From Methanocella paludicola SANAE (GTDB lineage Archaea; Halobacteriota; Methanocellia; Methanocellales; Methanocellaceae): a stretch of 64,000 bases of DNA. The notes beneath the pieces were generated by a model. The model had not been told where the DNA came from, searched no databases, and worked only from the letters and a program-made list of their open reading frames with translations. This document shows positions 42,528 to 51,417 of the stretch, one piece after another. The stretch is taken from NCBI RefSeq assembly GCF_000011005.1, contig NC_013665.1, positions 1,589,501-1,653,500 on the forward strand, in the 5' to 3' direction. The position numbers were made by a program, and so were the translations under genes. Numbering within the stretch: the first letter of the stretch is position 1; each line of letters starts with the position of its first letter.

Positions 42528-44651
42528 CTACCTGGAAGGAAGCACAACAACGAACCTGCTACCTGCTTTATAATTCCCGGCCACTCGGTTCTCCACCCAC
42601 ACACGACCGCCATAGCTCTCCACGAGCGACTTCACAAGATACAGCCCGAGCCCGCTCCCCTTGATCCGGTTCGCGCCACTGGAGAAACGCCCAAAAACCG
42701 CCTCTTTCCTCTCATCCGGTATGCCCGGGCCATTATCATCGACGGTTATCCGGTAAAAGTCCTTACCGCCCTCGTGCAGTTCAGACATGCCGATATCAAT
42801 GACCAGTGGCCTATCGCACGGCGAATGCTTAATCGCATTAACGACGAGGTTCGAGAACACGTCGGTCAGCAGCTCATCTGCTGAAACAAGCCCCCTGGCA
42901 GGCGTATAATGAATAGTGATGTCCCTTCCGGGAACGGTAGAATAGGTCTTAACAACGTCCTCGATGATCTTTCCCACGTCAACGGTCTTCGATTCCAGGT
43001 GCCCGGACCTCATCATCTGCAGTTTTCTCACCTTCTCGATCAGCCGGGAGCTTTTCTCGAGCGCTTCCATCGGCTTAACGATAAACTCCCTGGTTGATTC
43101 GTCCAGCGGCAGCCTCTCGGTCGCGAGCTCCAGGTATCCCAGCGCCACCTGGTTTAAATTATTAATGTCATGCCCCATCAGGTCGACATACAGGTCGGCC
43201 TGCGCTTTCGACTCCATTAGCGAAGCTTCAGCCTGCTTCCGGTCCGTGATGTCCAGGGCGATAACGATGCCCGCGGGCTTTCCCTTATAATCGATCAGGC
43301 CGGCTGCGAATTCGGCCCATCTGACTTCTCCTTTGCTCGTGATATACTGCACTTCATACCGGGATGGCACCTGTTCGCCCTTTTGCCTTGCCAGGCCTAT
43401 TTCTTTTACCATATCCCGGTATTTCGGGTGCACCATGTCCCAAAAGTTCTTTTTTAACAGTTCCCCCGGATCAAAGCCAGTGAATTTCACAGCCGCAGGG
43501 TTCGCATAGATCAGCTTGTTCTCCTGGTACAGGAATATCGCCGCGGGCGACGTCTCCGACAGCACGCGGAACTTCTCCTCGCTCTCCCGCAGCGCTATCT
43601 CGGCAAACTTGCGCATAGTAATATCAAAGGCAATGATGACGGTCGCATGATTTCCCTTATACTTTAAATGGCCGACGGTCAGGTCACACCAGCCAGTCTC
43701 ACCGTTTTTCTTTAAAAATTGAGATTCAAAATGCCTGGGTACTTGCTCGCCGCTGATGAGAGCCCGCCGATACGCTTTTACTTGTTCCCTGAGGCTGGGG
43801 TCGACGACTTCCCAGTACTTCATATGTAAAAGCTCTTCTTCCGAATACCCGAGAATGCGACTTGCGGCCGGGTTCACGTAATTGAACATGGAATTTTGGA
43901 CGAAGAATATGGCTGCCCGGGAAGTTTCCGTCAGGACCCTGAACTTCTCCTCGCTTTCTGTCAGGGCAGTCTCTGCACGCTTGCGCTTGGTGATATCAAG
44001 GCCGGATACGACGCAGGCCGGCTCTCCTTTGTACAGGGTAGGAGCTGCCGTGAAGATCGCCCAGCCTTCCTCTCCCGTCTTCTTAACGTACTTGACCTCG
44101 AGATGGCCATGTACATGCTCATTACGGTGTATCGAGAGGCCGCATTCCTTGACTTGCTCGCGATGATCTGGATGTATAGGCTCCCAGAAGTCCATGGCTA
44201 AAAATTCCTTATCGGAATATCCCATTGTGTTCTGGGCTGCGGGATTGGTATAAACGAACCTCTCGTTCTGGACGAGAAAGATCGGGGTCAATGACGTGTC
44301 TGCCAGGACCCTGAAAAGCTCTTCGTTCTTTTCGAGGGCTTCCCTGGTCGCTAACACCTCTTTATCGTTAACGTAAAAATCCGATAAACTATCCTTAACT
44401 CTTTCACTATGCGCCTCTATGTCTTCCTGGGTTTTTCTCAGCTCATCGAACAGAGACCTCGTATCCTCTATCCCTGTTCCAGGCTTCTCGCTTTTACCGG
44501 CTGCTTCTGAGCCGGGATACGATATTTTTTCACATCTATGGAGGATCTCTTTTAACCTTAAGTTTGCAGAAGATATCGCTTTAAGCTCATTAAGAAGCTC
44601 CCTTCCATGAATATCCTTGTTCCTTAAGGCTGAGTTAGATTCTATTCCCAT
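42528..44651 (-). CDS. multi-PAS sensor histidine kinase, ~707 aa
   Basis: After a coiled-coil N-terminus there are three PAS/PAC units (each with L-x-x-T-S-x-x-x-I-F-x-x-x and a closing G-x-x-x-x-x-x-D-I-T-x-R-K), then the box M-G-H-D-I-N-N-L-N-Q (~485) and a HATPase domain with V-D-D-N-G-P-G-I-P and G-S-G-L-G-L-Y-L-V-K-S. The three PAS units are highly similar to each other, so they arose by internal duplication. The longest frame reaches 44741, but the ATG at 44651 with GGTG upstream is the likelier start. Cytoplasmic, no membrane spans. Output partner unknown. Confidence 0.85.
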   Translation of the reverse strand: MGIESNSALRNKDIHGRELLNELKAISSANLRLKEILHRCEKISYPGSEAAGKSEKPGTGIEDTRSLFDELRKTQEDIEAHSERVKDSLSDFYVNDKEVLATREALEKNEELFRVLADTSLTPIFLVQNERFVYTNPAAQNTMGYSDKEFLAMDFWEPIHPDHREQVKECGLSIHRNEHVHGHLEVKYVKKTGEEGWAIFTAAPTLYKGEPACVVSGLDITKRKRAETALTESEEKFRVLTETSRAAIFFVQNSMFNYVNPAASRILGYSEEELLHMKYWEVVDPSLREQVKAYRRALISGEQVPRHFESQFLKKNGETGWCDLTVGHLKYKGNHATVIIAFDITMRKFAEIALRESEEKFRVLSETSPAAIFLYQENKLIYANPAAVKFTGFDPGELLKKNFWDMVHPKYRDMVKEIGLARQKGEQVPSRYEVQYITSKGEVRWAEFAAGLIDYKGKPAGIVIALDITDRKQAEASLMESKAQADLYVDLMGHDINNLNQVALGYLELATERLPLDESTREFIVKPMEALEKSSRLIEKVRKLQMMRSGHLESKTVDVGKIIEDVVKTYSTVPGRDITIHYTPARGLVSADELLTDVFSNLVVNAIKHSPCDRPLVIDIGMSELHEGGKDFYRITVDDNGPGIPDERKEAVFGRFSSGANRIKGSGLGLYLVKSLVESYGGRVWVENRVAGNYKAGSRFVVVLPSR

Positions 44652-44894
44652 GAAATTTACACCGGTGTTGGTCAGGATTGAGGAGAGGCATGATAAATAC
44701 TTTGAGTACAACGATGGCACAGCAATGGTATTTTCACACAATGACGTTGCGCTCAGGTATACAATATTTCAGTGTTCGAAAAATCAACTGATCTTTAAGC
44801 TGCATATAACAATACTGCTTTGAATTTCTTTTGTATATAACGCTGAATAACGTTTAGCCCCCATGCTCACATTGCCTCAATGGAGGCTTAAAAT

Positions 44895-45191
44895 GTGAAA
44901 GTCAGGATCATAGCCGTAATGCTCTTGCTGATCATCGTATTAGCCATACAGCCCGTTCACAGTCAGACAGGCTCCTCGTATAACCCGGGCCAGAACTATG
45001 GCCAGTACGGCGTGCCGCCAGTCCCGAGTGCGCCACAGCCGCCTGCGACACCGGGATTCCCGGCTATACCGTGGCCCTGGAAGCCGACCCTGACGCCAAC
45101 ACCAGTCCCGACCCTCGTGCCAGTTACACCGACGCCCACGGCCCTGCCAACGCCGGTACCGACGCCGCTACCGACACCGATACCGGGATAA
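44895..45191 (+). CDS. small secreted Pro/Thr-rich protein, 98 aa
   Basis: The start is GTG with GGAGG 8 nt upstream. A clear signal peptide (V-R-I-I-A-V-M-L-L-L-I-I-V-L-A-I, cleavage after about residue 23) is followed by a short Gly/Tyr/Gln segment and then by a low-complexity tail of T-P-T-P-V-P-T-L type repeats. The tail resembles cell-wall or S-layer spacer segments and may be glycosylated. No globular domain. It may be a surface spacer protein. Confidence 0.6.
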   Translation: MKVRIIAVMLLLIIVLAIQPVHSQTGSSYNPGQNYGQYGVPPVPSAPQPPATPGFPAIPWPWKPTLTPTPVPTLVPVTPTPTALPTPVPTPLPTPIPG

Positions 45192-45240
45192 AAACTGGCA
45201 CCATCCATAAAATATAAACTAAGAACTATTTATCGTATTT

Positions 45241-46036
45241 GAGGCACTGAGCTTACAGAGGCACTATTCTCACCACAATGGCACGGAGTTCACGAAGGCT
45301 CACAAAGACTTTTTTAAATGTAAGGGACAGAGGCCACAAAGCCCGGTTCATTAGGTTATAGGGCACAAAGGAGACAATGGCACAATGTAATGAACAATTA
45401 CCATTATTTTCAATAATATTAGAAATTGTTATATTATGGTAATTACACTTAATATACTATGCATAAAAGAAAAGAGCCCATACCCGACAAAACCAACAAG
45501 ATATCCGGCATAATAGTCGATTCAGCATTAACAGTCCACCGAACACTTGGACCGGGATTACTCGAACGAGTATACGAAGAATGCCTGATACAAGAATTAA
45601 CACTAAGAGGCCTCAAAGTAGAATCCCAGATACCCCTACCCATCGAGTACAAAGGATTAAGGATCGAAGACGCCGTAAGAATAGACATACTTGTCGAGAA
45701 CTGCGTCATCATCGAAATTAAAGCAGTAGAAACCGTACTACCGGTACATGAAGCACAACTGCTTACATACCTAAAGCTATCAAACAACCGATTGGGCTTG
45801 CTTATTAATTTTAATTCTCCACTTATAAAAGACGGCATAAAAAGAATAGCGAACTAAGAAAACTGACAAATTGGTAATCCTTTTTTCCACCGTGCCATTG
45901 TCCCCTTCGTGCCTGTAACCCAAAAAGCCTGCTCTGTGGACTTTGTGATCTCCATTTAAAAAAAGACTCTGTGAAACTCCGTGCCCTTAGTGCCATTGTG
46001 GTGAGAATAGTGCCTCGGTCAACTTAGTGCCTTAAA
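45241..46036. mobile_element. palindromic element enclosing a GxxExxY gene (family A, gene-bearing form)
   Basis: The left arm (45241-45397) begins GAGGCACTGAGCTTACAGAG and contains CACCACAATGGCACGGAG, GGACAGAGGCCACAAAG and GGTTCATT...AATGAACAA. The right arm (45881-46036) is its inverted counterpart, ending AGTGCCATTGTGGTGAGAAT, AGTGCCTCGG, CTTAGTGCC. Between them lies only the 399-bp GxxExxY gene with AT-rich flanks. The gene-less element at 55471-55790 has the same two arms joined directly, so the gene occupies exactly the loop of the palindrome. No transposase is present. Classification as mobile is inference from copy number and structure. Confidence 0.6.
45459..45857 (+). CDS. GxxExxY protein, PD-(D/E)XK nuclease-like
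   Basis: This 132-residue protein has the family signature G-P-G-L-L-E-R-V-Y-E-E-C-L, followed by a PD-(D/E)XK-like active site: R-I-D-I-L-V-E-N-C-V-I-I-E-I-K-A-V-E (D...ExK), then A-Q-L-L-T-Y-L-K and a final I-N-F-N-S-P-L-I. It is full length for the family, whose function is unknown. It lies alone in the centre of a long inverted repeat that occurs elsewhere in the window without the gene, suggesting the protein acts on or with the repeat. There is no strong ribosome site; a TATA-like stretch precedes the ATG. Confidence 0.85.
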   Translation: MHKRKEPIPDKTNKISGIIVDSALTVHRTLGPGLLERVYEECLIQELTLRGLKVESQIPLPIEYKGLRIEDAVRIDILVENCVIIEIKAVETVLPVHEAQLLTYLKLSNNRLGLLINFNSPLIKDGIKRIAN

Positions 46037-46119
46037 TATCAGAATGTACGGAGTAAGGCAAAAAGTAGGTAAACGCATCAAGTATAATCACAGCAGTACT
46101 GTACTTTGGATAATATTGG

Positions 46120-47022
46120 TCATTTTGCTTTCAACAGTTCAAGCTTCTCCCGGGCAGCTTTAACGCCCGGCTCCATCTTCACCAATTCCTCGAGCTGGTC
46201 GATCGCCTTATCGTCCCGGCCACTGATCATGTACAGCTCTGCCAGAGCCCTCCTCGCTGCGTAATTATCCGGGTTTAATTTTACAGCCGTCTCTATCTCT
46301 ATTCTCGCCATTCCGATATTTTGAACTGCAAAATATACATTGCCTATGAGATAGTGAAGCAGGTCGCTACCCGGATAGATCGATACCGCATCTTCGTACG
46401 TGGCAAACGCATCGGCTTCCCTGCCCAGGTCCATGTATAGCGCCCCTAAAAAAAGCAGTGCGTCAAGGTTCTCCGGCCCCATGCTCGAGGCCAGGTCCGC
46501 CTCCCGCCACGCCTCGCCCTCGTCGAATAGCGATTGAGCGTAGGCGAGGTTCAAATGATATTCGGCCTTATTCTCGAGCTCCACCGCCCACTGTATCTCC
46601 TGCAGCCCGCAGTCCAGGCTGTCCATCATGAGCAATATGACGCCGAGCCTGTTATGTGCGAAGGCATCTCCTGCGTCCATGTCCACCCCATTCTGCGCAT
46701 CTTTCAGCTCCTCGCTCAGCGGCTTCGTGAATTGAGGCACGTAGCGCAGGAAAAACTGGATGTCCATGTTATCGGGCTCGAACCTGGCCGCCCTCTCGAA
46801 TTCCTTTAGGGCTTCCCGATTTTCGCCCATCAAAAGATACGTCTTCGCCAGCTCATAGTGGGCAGTAGAGAAGTCCGGAACATTATTAACGATCGCCGTA
46901 AATTCCCGGATAGCATCGTCATACCGGCATTTCATCTTAAAGCCCATGCCCCGGTTAAACTGCTCACTAATGCCAGGCTCATTTACATCTGCCCATGTCT
47001 CACCAGACGGGTTATCAGGCAT
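46120..47022 (-). CDS. TPR protein, 300 aa
   Basis: Eight TPR units (F-N-R-G-M-G-F-K-M, A-H-Y-E-L-A-K-T-Y, A-H-N-R-L-G-V-I-L-L, Y-H-L-N-L-A-Y-A, L-H-Y-L-I-G-N-V-Y, A-R-R-A-L-A-E-L-Y) end with K-M-E-P-G-V-K-A-A-R-E-K-L-E-L-L-K. It is paralogous to the gene at 36108. The open frame runs up to 47106, overlapping the MazG-like gene, but the N-terminal 28 residues are hydrophobic and unlike TPR proteins, so M-P-D-N-P-S at 47022 is preferred. Probable scaffold; partner unknown. Confidence 0.8.
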   Translation of the reverse strand: MPDNPSGETWADVNEPGISEQFNRGMGFKMKCRYDDAIREFTAIVNNVPDFSTAHYELAKTYLLMGENREALKEFERAARFEPDNMDIQFFLRYVPQFTKPLSEELKDAQNGVDMDAGDAFAHNRLGVILLMMDSLDCGLQEIQWAVELENKAEYHLNLAYAQSLFDEGEAWREADLASSMGPENLDALLFLGALYMDLGREADAFATYEDAVSIYPGSDLLHYLIGNVYFAVQNIGMARIEIETAVKLNPDNYAARRALAELYMISGRDDKAIDQLEELVKMEPGVKAAREKLELLKAK

Positions 47023-47092
47023 ATCGAAGACCGCAATATAAGATATAAGATCCTGGAATAATAGCCTTAGGAAATAAAAAAGCGCCCGATAC

Positions 47093-47470
47093 TCAAAACT
47101 TATCATACTTCAGGTTCGAGCCCCGGGTCTTTTCGACGGGGTACTTAAGCTCGTTCTTCTCCATCTTCCTCGCCAGCGCCGTCGCAAGGTCGATGTCGTA
47201 CTTCTGCCCCAGCCTCAACACGAAAAACAGCACGTCCGCCATCTCGTCCTCGATATCCTCGCGCTCCCGGGCATTACGGAACATCCCTTCGACCTCCTCC
47301 AGGGACTTAAAGCGGAACAGGTCCAGCAGTTCCCCGGCCTCCGTACTCACGCCGATGGCCAGGTCTTTCGCGTTATGGTACTGGTCCCAGTCGCGGGCTT
47401 CGCAAAAGGATTTAATACGAGCTTTTAAATCAACAATAGAGGTCGTAGGGTCTGCATTCATGATGATCAA
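47093..47470 (-). CDS. MazG-like nucleotide pyrophosphohydrolase
   Basis: The all-helical protein (~125 aa) has the MazG/dCTPase metal site: S-T-E-A-G-E-L-L-D-L (ExxE-like) and E-D-I-E-D-E-M-A-D-V-L-F-F (ExxD). Such enzymes hydrolyse non-canonical or excess (d)NTPs to monophosphates, cleaning the nucleotide pool. It is similar to the small RS21-C6/dCTPase group. Methionines at residues 1 and 4 are both possible starts. Upstream there is a long AT-rich spacer before the divergent toxin-antitoxin pair. Confidence 0.85.
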   Translation of the reverse strand: MIIMNADPTTSIVDLKARIKSFCEARDWDQYHNAKDLAIGVSTEAGELLDLFRFKSLEEVEGMFRNAREREDIEDEMADVLFFVLRLGQKYDIDLATALARKMEKNELKYPVEKTRGSNLKYDKF

Positions 47471-47663
47471 TTAAATTATCAAAAGTATCAATCTATTATA
47501 GCATTATTCTCGATTTATTTCAAGACACTCTTATACTATATCTTAATTACACTTTTTTGCATATAAGTTTTTAATATTTATGAAATTAGTAAGGCCGTGA
47601 TAAAAATTAGCCGATTATGTTTTTATACAAAAAAGATATACTTATATATACAGGGGATATGCT

Positions 47664-47909
47664 TTGCGTGATTTTCACAATATCCCCATAGTGTTGAAAA
47701 AACACGCATCCCAGGCCATAACTCTTAGATTTAAAATGGATGCTGAGGATGTCGTACACTATATAAAAACGGCTAGAGTCATTAAAGATATCGATAAAGA
47801 CGGGAACATCGGCATATTACAGAGCGATATAGGAGATCGGAAAATACAATTCATATGTACGATAAGAGAGGGGGTCCTATACATAATTACAGTGGAGGAA
47901 TGTAAATGA
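47664..47909 (+). CDS. DUF4258 protein, RelE-like toxin candidate
   Basis: This 81-residue protein has two short helices with V-L-K-K-H-A-S-Q-A, then strands K-I-Q-F-I-C-T-I-R-E-G-V-L-Y-I-I-T-V. This is the DUF4258 plan, a family related to RelE/MqsR-type mRNA interferases. The start is TTG at 47664, preceded by AGGGGAT at good distance. It overlaps the downstream gene by 4 nt (ATGA), and that gene encodes a zinc-finger/AbrB protein typical of antitoxins, so the pair is a probable toxin-antitoxin module with the toxin first. Confidence 0.75.
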   Translation: MRDFHNIPIVLKKHASQAITLRFKMDAEDVVHYIKTARVIKDIDKDGNIGILQSDIGDRKIQFICTIREGVLYIITVEECK

Positions 47910-48193
47910 GCAGGTGTCCAATTTGTAATACTCCAATGAATAGGGAGAGAAGAGAGATTGAGAAAGGTCTATTCTGCGAGGTTGAAGTCTGCCCCAAATG
48001 CCAGGATGAATGGTTAGACCTCAAAGCGCATGAAGAACTGTACCAGTACTATAATAGAAAAACATTCAAAATAGGCGGTAGTCTGGCAATCCGTATACCA
48101 AAAGATCTTGCAGAGATCGTTGGTATTAAAGAGGGAACTCGAGTGAAGTTTGCCGTAAAGGATAAAAAGCTGGTCATTGAAGCTATATCATAA
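47906..48193 (+). CDS. zinc-finger + AbrB/MazE-like antitoxin
   Basis: The N-terminus has C-P-I-C ... C-P-K-C, a YgiT-type zinc finger that would bind the toxin. The C-terminal ~45 residues (F-K-I-G-G-S-L-A-I-R-I-P-K-D-L-A, G-I-K-E-G-T-R-V-K-F) are a SpoVT/AbrB swapped-hairpin DNA-binding domain. The combination is the antitoxin architecture found with DUF4258 or MqsR-like toxins. It should bind the operon promoter, which contains the TATA-like stretch at 47635-47652. Confidence 0.8.
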   Translation: MSRCPICNTPMNRERREIEKGLFCEVEVCPKCQDEWLDLKAHEELYQYYNRKTFKIGGSLAIRIPKDLAEIVGIKEGTRVKFAVKDKKLVIEAIS

Positions 48194-48264
48194 GCTAAAT
48201 ATCAGATTACTTTTACTATACTCTAACCCGTTATTTATCAACCATTTATCGCACATGACCAATT

Positions 48265-48567
48265 ATGCCTGAAGATACATTACCAGCCGTTTGCTGCCTC
48301 TTCTGCGGCTCCTGCATAAATTTAGGCAATGGCTGCGAGGACCGTGACGATGTTAAAGAAAAGCCCTTCTGGACTGAATTAATAGGTATCGGCATCTCCC
48401 CGGTATATGACTGCTGCGTGAATACCCGGCACTACGGGCATTGCGGTGAATGCAGCGAGCTATTGTGTGACAGGTACGATCCGATCAAGAACCCGGCCAT
48501 ACCAGAACATCGGATTGGAATTATCAATATTGGGAAGGATAGGTCACGAATAAGAGCGAATAATTAA
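48265..48567 (+). CDS. Cys-rich DUF3795-like protein, 100 aa
   Basis: Eleven cysteines, including C-C-L-F-C-G-S-C near the N-terminus and H-C-G-E-C-S-E-L-L-C-D around residue 60, fit the DUF3795 pattern, a probable metal-binding domain found widely in anaerobic archaea and bacteria. The P-V-Y-D-C-C-V segment is also typical. The function is unknown. It is convergent with the TPR gene downstream (4-nt gap). Confidence 0.65.
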   Translation: MPEDTLPAVCCLFCGSCINLGNGCEDRDDVKEKPFWTELIGIGISPVYDCCVNTRHYGHCGECSELLCDRYDPIKNPAIPEHRIGIINIGKDRSRIRANN

Positions 48568-48571
48568 AAGA

Positions 48572-49399
48572 TCATTTTTTCACTTTAGCTTTCGGCTTCG
48601 GCTTCGCAACTTTCTTAACGACCTTACCCTTTATGGCTTTAGCTTTCGGCTTCGGCTTAACAGATTTCTGCTCGGCCTTTTCTTCCTTGTCCAGGTCATC
48701 CAGCAGATCCCGAGCTTCCTGATCCTTAGGCGACTCCAGCAGAACAATATCAAGCTGTTCCTGCGCCAGGCCGTACTTCTCCTGCCCGATATAGGCTTTC
48801 GCCAGGTTCCTCCGGGCATCGATATCATCCGGGTCAAGCTCAATGGCTTTCAGTAATTCTTTAATAGCCTTACTCCTCTGGCCCATTGCCATATACAGGA
48901 TGCCCAGATTATAGCGTGCGTCAGAGAACATCGGGTCGAGCTTCAGCGCCTCTTTGAGAATGGCGACGGCCTCGTCGCTCTTGCCGTTCATGTAATACAC
49001 GTTCGCCAGGTAAAAACGCGACTCCGTATCCTTCTTGCCGACCTCGACCGCGCCTTCCAGCTCCCTCTCGGCATCCTTCGGCTTATCCAGGTTTAAATAG
49101 ACCAGCGCGAGAGACGTCCTTGGCTGAACGACATCAGGGTCCAGCTCGATAGCCCTCTTAAGCTCTTTTATGCTCTTCTTCGCATCGCCCTTTTCATTGT
49201 ACGCCAGCCCCAGGCCGAAATGCGCGGGCGCATAGTCCTTGTTGATGGCCAGCATGCCCTTGAAATCAACGATGGCCCTGTCGAAATTGCCCTTCTGCAT
49301 GTTCGCGTGGGCACTCTTTAAAAGCGATACGGCCTCATCGAGCTTATCCTTCGTTAACCCGGGCGATCTATTAGTCGAGCGTGTAGCCATAAAAACCAA
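48572..49399 (-). CDS. TPR protein with Lys/Pro-rich tail
   Basis: About six TPR units (A-H-F-G-L-G-L-A-Y, P-R-T-S-L-A-L-V-Y, S-R-F-Y-L-A-N-V-Y, A-R-Y-N-L-G-I-L-Y, A-R-R-N-L-A-K-A-Y) are followed by a strongly basic tail of K-P-K-P-K-A-K repeats (last ~35 residues), which could contact nucleic acid or an acidic partner. No signal peptide. It is distinct from the E-P-G-V-K group of TPR proteins in this window. Confidence 0.85.
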   Translation of the reverse strand: MVFMATRSTNRSPGLTKDKLDEAVSLLKSAHANMQKGNFDRAIVDFKGMLAINKDYAPAHFGLGLAYNEKGDAKKSIKELKRAIELDPDVVQPRTSLALVYLNLDKPKDAERELEGAVEVGKKDTESRFYLANVYYMNGKSDEAVAILKEALKLDPMFSDARYNLGILYMAMGQRSKAIKELLKAIELDPDDIDARRNLAKAYIGQEKYGLAQEQLDIVLLESPKDQEARDLLDDLDKEEKAEQKSVKPKPKAKAIKGKVVKKVAKPKPKAKVKK

Positions 49400-49485
49400 T
49401 CCCTTAATTTATTTGCCCTTATAGTTTAAGTGTTTTTTTCTATATCGTTATTTACAATACTTATTAATAGGTTCCATTGCAGTAG

Positions 49486-49990
49486 ATTTGTTTGGTTGGT
49501 AACACGAACCTCTCCAAAGGAATTAAAACACGAATTTTCTTTTAAGATTTTACTCACTAAGCCTCAGATGCTCTAGCACACCGTCAATGCCCGAACTCTC
49601 TAATACACAGGGCAGTGCTCTAAGCCTCTAACGCGCTAACCCGAAAAGAAAGCTCTAAGTCTCTAAATCACGTTTGAAACGCTAAACAGTGGAGCACCAA
49701 CACTCAAAGAGCCCGGTCGTTCCCCGTAGTTAGGGGTTTTAGTGCCGTTAGCGTTTTAGCCGAGCCTTAGAGAGTTAGTGCTATGTCGTTTAGCGTTTCA
49801 AACGTGCATTCGAGCATTAGAGCATTCGTTTCGGGTTAGCGCGTTTGTGAATTCGTGCAATGCCCAGAGTATTTGAGAGTTCGGGCATTGACGGTGTTTT
49901 AGAGGCTCAGGGATTTAGTGAGTAAAAATTATAAAAAAAATTCGTGGTTTAATTACTTTGGAGAGGTTCGTGTTACTGACCAAACAAAAG
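49486..49990. repeat. long imperfect palindrome, family B (gene-less)
   Basis: The left arm begins TTTGTTTGGTTGGTAACACG and the right arm, read backwards on the other strand, begins TTTGTTTGGTCAGTAACACG. Both then share CGAACCTCTCCAAAG, TACTCACTAA, CACCGTCAATGCCCGAACTC, CGCGCTAACCCGAAA and CACGTTTGAAACGCTAAAC over ~230 bp each. The inside is built of short words such as CTCTAA. There is no gene in the loop near CCCCGTAGTTAGGGG. It fills the whole gap between two minus-strand genes. Confidence 0.8.
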
Positions 49991-50049
49991 TGATACCGAC
50001 CAAACAAAACAGCGTATACCGGAAACAATGCATGATAAAAAAATGTATA

Positions 50050-51339
50050 TTAAGGATATACAGGCTCTGGCTCGGGCACCACCTGCGCCTCGATCGCGGG
50101 CAATGTGATAATGAACTCGCTGCCCTGCTTATAATCCCCCGGCACACGGCTCTCCACGCGTATATCCCCGCCCAGCCGGTCCAGCACCAGCTTCACCAGA
50201 AACAATGGCAGCGCCTTCCCGTGCGCCTGCGTAATGCCAAGGTGGAACGTGAACAGCTCATTCCGGGTCTCGTCAGGGATCTCCTGAGAATTATCGATGA
50301 TGGACACCGTGTAGTAAGGCTGCGTGTCGATGTGCACCTTGTCCACCTTGATGTCGAGCGCGACGTCCCCGCGGGAGCACATGATGGCATTATTCATCAG
50401 CGTATAGAAAACGTCTTTCAACACGGTGCTGCCGTTCACTATCCGCCCCATCTGCGGAGTATAGTGGATATCCACGCTCTTCGTCTGCGGCCAGTCCACT
50501 TCCTTTATTGCGTCCTCGATCAACCCATCGAGGTCCATTGACTCGATGGGCAGGTCTTCGCTGAGCGTGTGGTGCAGGATGCGGACATTATCGACGATGG
50601 TCTCGCTTTCCTCGACATCCCTCTTAACGGCGTCGATGGTATCCCTGGCGTCCCGGTCAAGCGTCGTTTCCGAAAGGACCGTATCCAGGTCTTCGATAAT
50701 GACCTTGTTCAGGTTCTTGATATCGTGCTCGATAATGTCAAGGTACATGGAAGCCTGGCGGTTCATGTCGAGGTTCAGCACGCACAGCCTGCCGACGGCA
50801 ATGGCCGAAGAACAGCGCTCCGCTGCCACCATTAAGATCTCCAGCTCCAGCTCGCTGAACAGGTGCGTCTTCCGCCAGTCGACGTGCAGAACGCCGATGG
50901 CCTCCCCGCCATACAACAAAGGCACGCCGAGCATTGAATGGATGCCGGCACGCTGGACATATGGGCTGATGACGAGAGGGTCGGCCTGGGCGTCCTGGAC
51001 GTACAGGTGGTTCTTCGTTTCGGCGATCATGCCCTCGAAGCCCTGGCCTATGGGCACGGTGAAGCGCTGCGCGGCCTCCTCGCCCGCGCCCAGCGCCATG
51101 AACGCCGTCAGGTTATCCCCCTCGCGTAAATGCAATACGGCCCCGTCGGCCTTGAATAGATCGATGAGCGTTTGCAGGATCTCGTAAAGCTGCTCTTCGG
51201 CGTCCGCCGCGTCGTGCCCGCTCATCCCGATGTCCAGTACGGCGTGCAGCGATTCCTTCGCGCTGTCCAGCTGCTCCTGGAGGCTGCTCCTGTCTTCCTG
51301 TTTTCCCATCATCCCGTCCGACCCCAAGAAGCGTTTCAC
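50050..51339 (-). CDS. GAF-domain sensor histidine kinase, 429 aa
   Basis: A coiled-coil N-terminus is followed by a GAF domain (residues ~50-200; F-T-V-P-I-G-Q-G-F-E-G-M-I-A, S-M-L-G-V-P-L-L-Y-G-G-E-A-I-G-V-L), then Y-L-D-I-I-E-H-D-I-K-N-L-N-K (phosphoacceptor, ~222), and a divergent HATPase domain. The ATP-lid G-box G-L-G-L-Y of the other kinases here is weak (K-A-L-P-L-F-L-V-K), so activity may be reduced. Cytoplasmic. No partner regulator is adjacent. Confidence 0.8.
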   Translation of the reverse strand: MKRFLGSDGMMGKQEDRSSLQEQLDSAKESLHAVLDIGMSGHDAADAEEQLYEILQTLIDLFKADGAVLHLREGDNLTAFMALGAGEEAAQRFTVPIGQGFEGMIAETKNHLYVQDAQADPLVISPYVQRAGIHSMLGVPLLYGGEAIGVLHVDWRKTHLFSELELEILMVAAERCSSAIAVGRLCVLNLDMNRQASMYLDIIEHDIKNLNKVIIEDLDTVLSETTLDRDARDTIDAVKRDVEESETIVDNVRILHHTLSEDLPIESMDLDGLIEDAIKEVDWPQTKSVDIHYTPQMGRIVNGSTVLKDVFYTLMNNAIMCSRGDVALDIKVDKVHIDTQPYYTVSIIDNSQEIPDETRNELFTFHLGITQAHGKALPLFLVKLVLDRLGGDIRVESRVPGDYKQGSEFIITLPAIEAQVVPEPEPVYP

Positions 51340-51417
51340 GGCCGGATATAAAAACGCATATCAAAATTATTATGGCTGATGATAATAAAATAAAAAAAGA
51401 CGAGGGCAATGGTCCGA

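Noticed and set aside
49486-49990. Possible CRISPR array (repeated short words)
   Set aside because: The words are not regularly spaced direct repeats with unique spacers; the structure is one long inverted repeat. No cas genes are in the window.
49918-50541. 207-codon plus-strand frame over palindrome B and the GAF kinase
   Set aside because: It starts in the palindrome and is antisense to the kinase end; no known domain.
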